Shown in pieces: positions 60,992 through 64,000 of a stretch of DNA of 64,000 bases. The notes beneath the pieces were generated by a model. That model saw only the letters and a list, made by a program, of their open reading frames with translations, did not search any database and had not been told where the DNA came from. Made by a program: the position numbers and the translations under genes. Position 1 is the stretch's first letter; every line of letters starts with the position of its first letter. Source of the stretch: Enoplosus armatus (lineage: Eukaryota > Chordata > Actinopteri > Centrarchiformes > Enoplosidae); the NCBI RefSeq assembly GCF_043641665.1, contig NC_092182.1:23001241-23065240 (forward strand), written 5' to 3'.

Positions 60992-63590
60992 ATGAACTGC
61001 CCCCCCACCAAGCGCCTTCGAGGCCTGAACCAGGATGTAGCGACGGCGGTGGCCTTTGATGACCCATTTGGAGATGACGAGGACTTCACCCAGGACGACT
61101 TGGATGAGATTGACGTTATCGCCTCGCAGGCCATCACATCAGCCACTGCATCCGGGCTTGGGTCTAAACCAGGAACTAAACCGATGGAGTTGGCCCGTGG
61201 GTCCGCCTGGCCGCTGTCTGTAGGGCAGGGCAAATCTGTGAGCAGAGCCACAACCAATCAGAGCAGAGAGAACACGTTCGGTTTCAGCAACAGAGGGAAT
61301 GCTGGTATACCAAGCAGAGAGCGTCTCAGTGAGTTCAGAGCAAAACTGCCTGCATTATCATCTGTCCTTTAAATTCCTGCTGATCGTTTTTATAAATCAT
61401 TTACCAGTTTTTACTAACTGCATAATAAACACAGACTGTAACACTATCTACCACAGCCAGTGTTTAGGAAGCTACAGTTAAAGTAAGTCAAAGTACTGTG
61501 AGTGTTGTAGACTAAAGCAGCAGTGAAAATACATTCTGAGTAGAAAATTACTTATTTATTCCTCCACCGGCATCACATATTCCAGGACAGTGATTTCAGT
61601 GTTAAAACACATGCACGTTTATCTGTCCAGGTGCTGAATCCAAAATATTGTAACTGTGAATTCCAACTCATCTGATCCTGTTCAATTTATTTTTTATAAC
61701 ATTTATAAATGTTCGGTGTTTTGGCTCATTGTCTGGTAAAGAGAGTGTGTTCCTCTGTATGTGACCAAGAGCCAATTGGGGTTTGAAACGAGCAAATTTT
61801 AATTGCAGCAGATAACAGTGTTGTGTCCTTTGGAAGATGGGAAGATTCTGCATTTTTGTACACTGTTCCAAGAAGTAATGATAAAAACTGTAGAACCACT
61901 GTAGTCAGATCAGAATCAGAGTCAGAATCAGAAATACTTTATTGATCCCCGGGGGGAAATTGTACAGCACCGGTGCTCCCATTCCAGAGTAGGAAAATAG
62001 CATAATTTAGAACTAAAGGTATGTACAAAATATAAAAATAAGAAATAGAAAATAAAAAATATACACATTTACAGTATTTAAGTGAAGTGAGGTAAAAAAA
62101 TATATATATATACAGTAACAATGTATATATATGTATGGATGTGTTGCACTGTAGTGTATAACTATATATGTATTGCACTATACATGTATTGCACTTAAAC
62201 AATCACAATAAATAATGTCCTTTTAACAAAGATGTCAAAGTGAAGGTCAAACAGCGAATACAGTTCATGATAGTTTTTGTGTTGAACGTGTTGACAAAGC
62301 TCTGATGTTTTGTGTGTTCAGGTAACAAGCAGCAGCAGTTTGGGTCAGACAGAGAAGACTCCTACATTCTGCTGGAGGCTCAGCATGCAGAGCTAAGGAG
62401 GAAGGTGAGACTCACTTTATAAAACTTCAAAACAAAGCATCCATCAGACACACACAAGATCAGCAGGGCAGGTTTAGAAAAAGCAGCTGTTGCAAAACAC
62501 ACTAGAGGATCAGCACAGTGAACAAAACTACATAATCGTAACCGTGAATTCCATATTGAATTTTCACGTGAAATTCTCACATGAATACATTGTCATTTTC
62601 AGTTTTCGGTAACTTCATATTTTTGTTGAGCAGGACTGAGAGCCACAAACCAGTAACAAAACACGTAATGAATTATAAAAGATCCAGGAGAGAGTTATGC
62701 ATAAGGCTATTCGTTAGTAAATCTTTACTAACACTATAATGTTCCCTTTTTGATATAGCGCTGCATGGTTCTAAACTATTTTCCTAACTTTTATAACATT
62801 TTAATCTCATATTCTACTTTAAGGTGGCTGTCCAGGGACTACAAATGAAAATAGCCTTTTGGCACATTTACTGCAATGTTTATGAATGTGCACTTGCCCT
62901 GTTAACCCCTTACATAATTTTGTTTCCCCTTAAGTAGGTTTAAGGTTGTTAAAATCATCTTATTCCACACTGTCTGGCGGTACCATATACAGTATGTTCT
63001 GTATCAGATAGTTCCAACTTTTAATTGAAGCTATATGATGTTTACACTGCCTGAAATATTAAAACCCAAAACTCCATGTTATTTTTTTATACCTGCACAA
63101 CTCCATCAGATGGAAATGTTCTACGTGCCTTGTACAAAATTTACAGGTGTTCATTCAAGTTCATTCTGACATAGTTGGTATCTTTGTTAACTTTGGTAGT
63201 TCTACCAGAATTTTCAATAAAGCGCTGTGGGTTTAAACAGTGTTTGGTTGCACAGCCCACTGACATGCCACTGCTTGTTAAGGGTTTTTAAATGAATGAA
63301 TAACTTCACTCTTCATCTGAAAAGTCCAATTTCTATAATTGATAGAAGTCTTTTTTTTTTTATTACAACACATATGCTTATGCACACATGCATTGCATGT
63401 TAATATTAAAACTTCTAACCCTGACCAGACAGCTTTCAGTACTTGACAGTGTTTGATACATAATGTAAAGATAACAAGGATTCGAGCAGTGTGAGGTCTT
63501 CCAAAGCAGAGGAGATTTACTATCAGTGTGGTTTAATATCAACTCATGAGTGACTTGCACCAGCTGAGAACAGAATCTGGATAAACATGT

Positions 63591-63675
<85 letters not shown>

Positions 63676-64000
63676 ATTAGCTGAAGGAGGTGGAGGAGGA
63701 GATCGTGCTGAAGAGCGGGGAGATCCGGGTTCTGAGGGACTCTCTGAAAGGAGCTCAGCAGGAGAAGGAGGCCCAGAGGCAGAAGCAGATCCTGCTAGAG
63801 ACTGAGAGACAGAGAGAGCAGAGCGACAGGGAGAAAGAGCTCAACAAGAAGGTGAGGAGATTAAAAATAGACATATATACAGTGCATTTAATCCTCAGAA
63901 TAACTTGATAATGACATCTTGTCTATGTTTAGGTTCAGTCTTTGCAGTCAGAGCTGCAGTTTAAAGAAGCGGAGATCAATGAGATAAAGACCAGACTGCA
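60992..64000 (+). CDS. atrip: ATR-interacting protein, N-terminal part (runs off the window)
   Basis: Coding exons are 60992-61328, 62322-62404, 63681-63851 and 63933-64000 (open), with matching GT-AG borders and phases. The start is the ATG one base after the TCCCCCACAG acceptor. An ATG 48 bases further up lies in the intron. MNCPPTKRLRGLN holds a basic patch. DDPFGDDEDFTQDDLDEID (residues 23-41) is the acidic checkpoint-recruitment motif that binds RPA70N in ATRIP, close to the human DFTADDLEELD. Exons 2-4 encode the coiled coil (ILLEAQHAELRRK, LKEVEEEIVLKSGEIRVLRD, VQSLQSELQFKEAEINEIK), which aligns closely with the vertebrate ATRIP dimerisation region. ATRIP recruits ATR kinase to RPA-coated single-stranded DNA. 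About 219 residues are present; the ATR-binding C-terminus lies outside the window. Confidence 0.93.
61905..62220. repeat. Dispersed teleost repeat in atrip intron
   Basis: AGAATCAGAGTCAGAATCAG followed by AAATACTTTATTGATCCCC and GGGGGGAAATTGT is a wording found widely in fish genomes, probably the tail of a retroelement. AT-rich sequence with TATATA runs follows to about 62200. Confidence 0.5.
62405..63592. other. Intron 2 of atrip
   Basis: AT-rich, with no additional exon recognised. Confidence 0.6.
63593..63672 (+). repeat. (TG)40 microsatellite abutting the atrip exon 3 acceptor
   Basis: An uninterrupted TG tract of 80 bp ends 8 bp before exon 3. The acceptor region is only TTTATTAG, so the TG run takes the place of a normal polypyrimidine tract. 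Confidence 0.95.

Noticed and set aside
60802..61257. 151-aa minus-strand ORF
   Set aside because: Antisense to the first coding exon of atrip and to the intron before it.

Overview
The window is vertebrate nuclear DNA, almost certainly from a ray-finned fish. It has AT-rich spacers, many (TG)n/(CT)n microsatellites, short GT-AG introns, foldback MITE-like repeats of a type common in teleosts, and a multi-copy hes5/her4-type gene cluster. No prokaryotic, viral or CRISPR features were seen.

Layout. (1) 861-1368, minus: a small two-exon gene of unknown function (131 aa). A perfect inverted pair of RBPJ/CSL-type sites (CAGTGGGAAA / TTTCCCACTG) lies just upstream. (2) About 3.2-43.9 kb: a head-to-tail array of ten her4/hes5-like genes, all on the minus strand, one every 3.8-5.3 kb. 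Each has a TATA box, a 63-nt first coding exon, one intron and a second exon that runs from the bHLH to a terminal WRPW. Nine read as intact and one (28976-29483) is a pseudogene. An eleventh promoter (about 30.9-31.2 kb) has lost its gene body. Only four copies (starting at 8195, 12883, 21266 and 34250) keep the Orange domain. The other six carry the same in-frame deletion of its core. Spacers contain up to three modules (E1, E2, E3) centred on TTTCCCAC, the complement of GTGGGAAA, with 29 exact sites in total. This fits Notch/RBPJ-driven transcription. (3) 43.9-49.1 kb: intergenic DNA with dispersed repeats. (4) 49094-56404, minus: a six-exon, 802-aa gene of the PDZD4/PDZRN3/PDZRN4 family. 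It keeps the family's C-terminus but lacks the second PDZ domain. (5) 57-60 kb: intergenic DNA with microsatellites and a MITE end. (6) 60.0 kb to the window end, plus: the 5' part of atrip, with a CCAAT-rich promoter, a likely 5' UTR exon and four coding exons, the last running off the window.

How the genes relate. The her4-like genes encode Notch-induced repressors that keep neural progenitors undifferentiated. They bind DNA through the bHLH and recruit Groucho/TLE through WRPW. The RBPJ-type sites, the SOX-type site in E3 and the CACGTG boxes suggest a module with Notch activation and Hes autorepression repeated many times. The small left-hand gene may share Notch control. The pdzd4-like gene and atrip appear to be ordinary neighbours with no evident functional link to the array. 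Exon boundaries were worked out by hand from GT-AG signals and frame closure. No alignment or database search was run.
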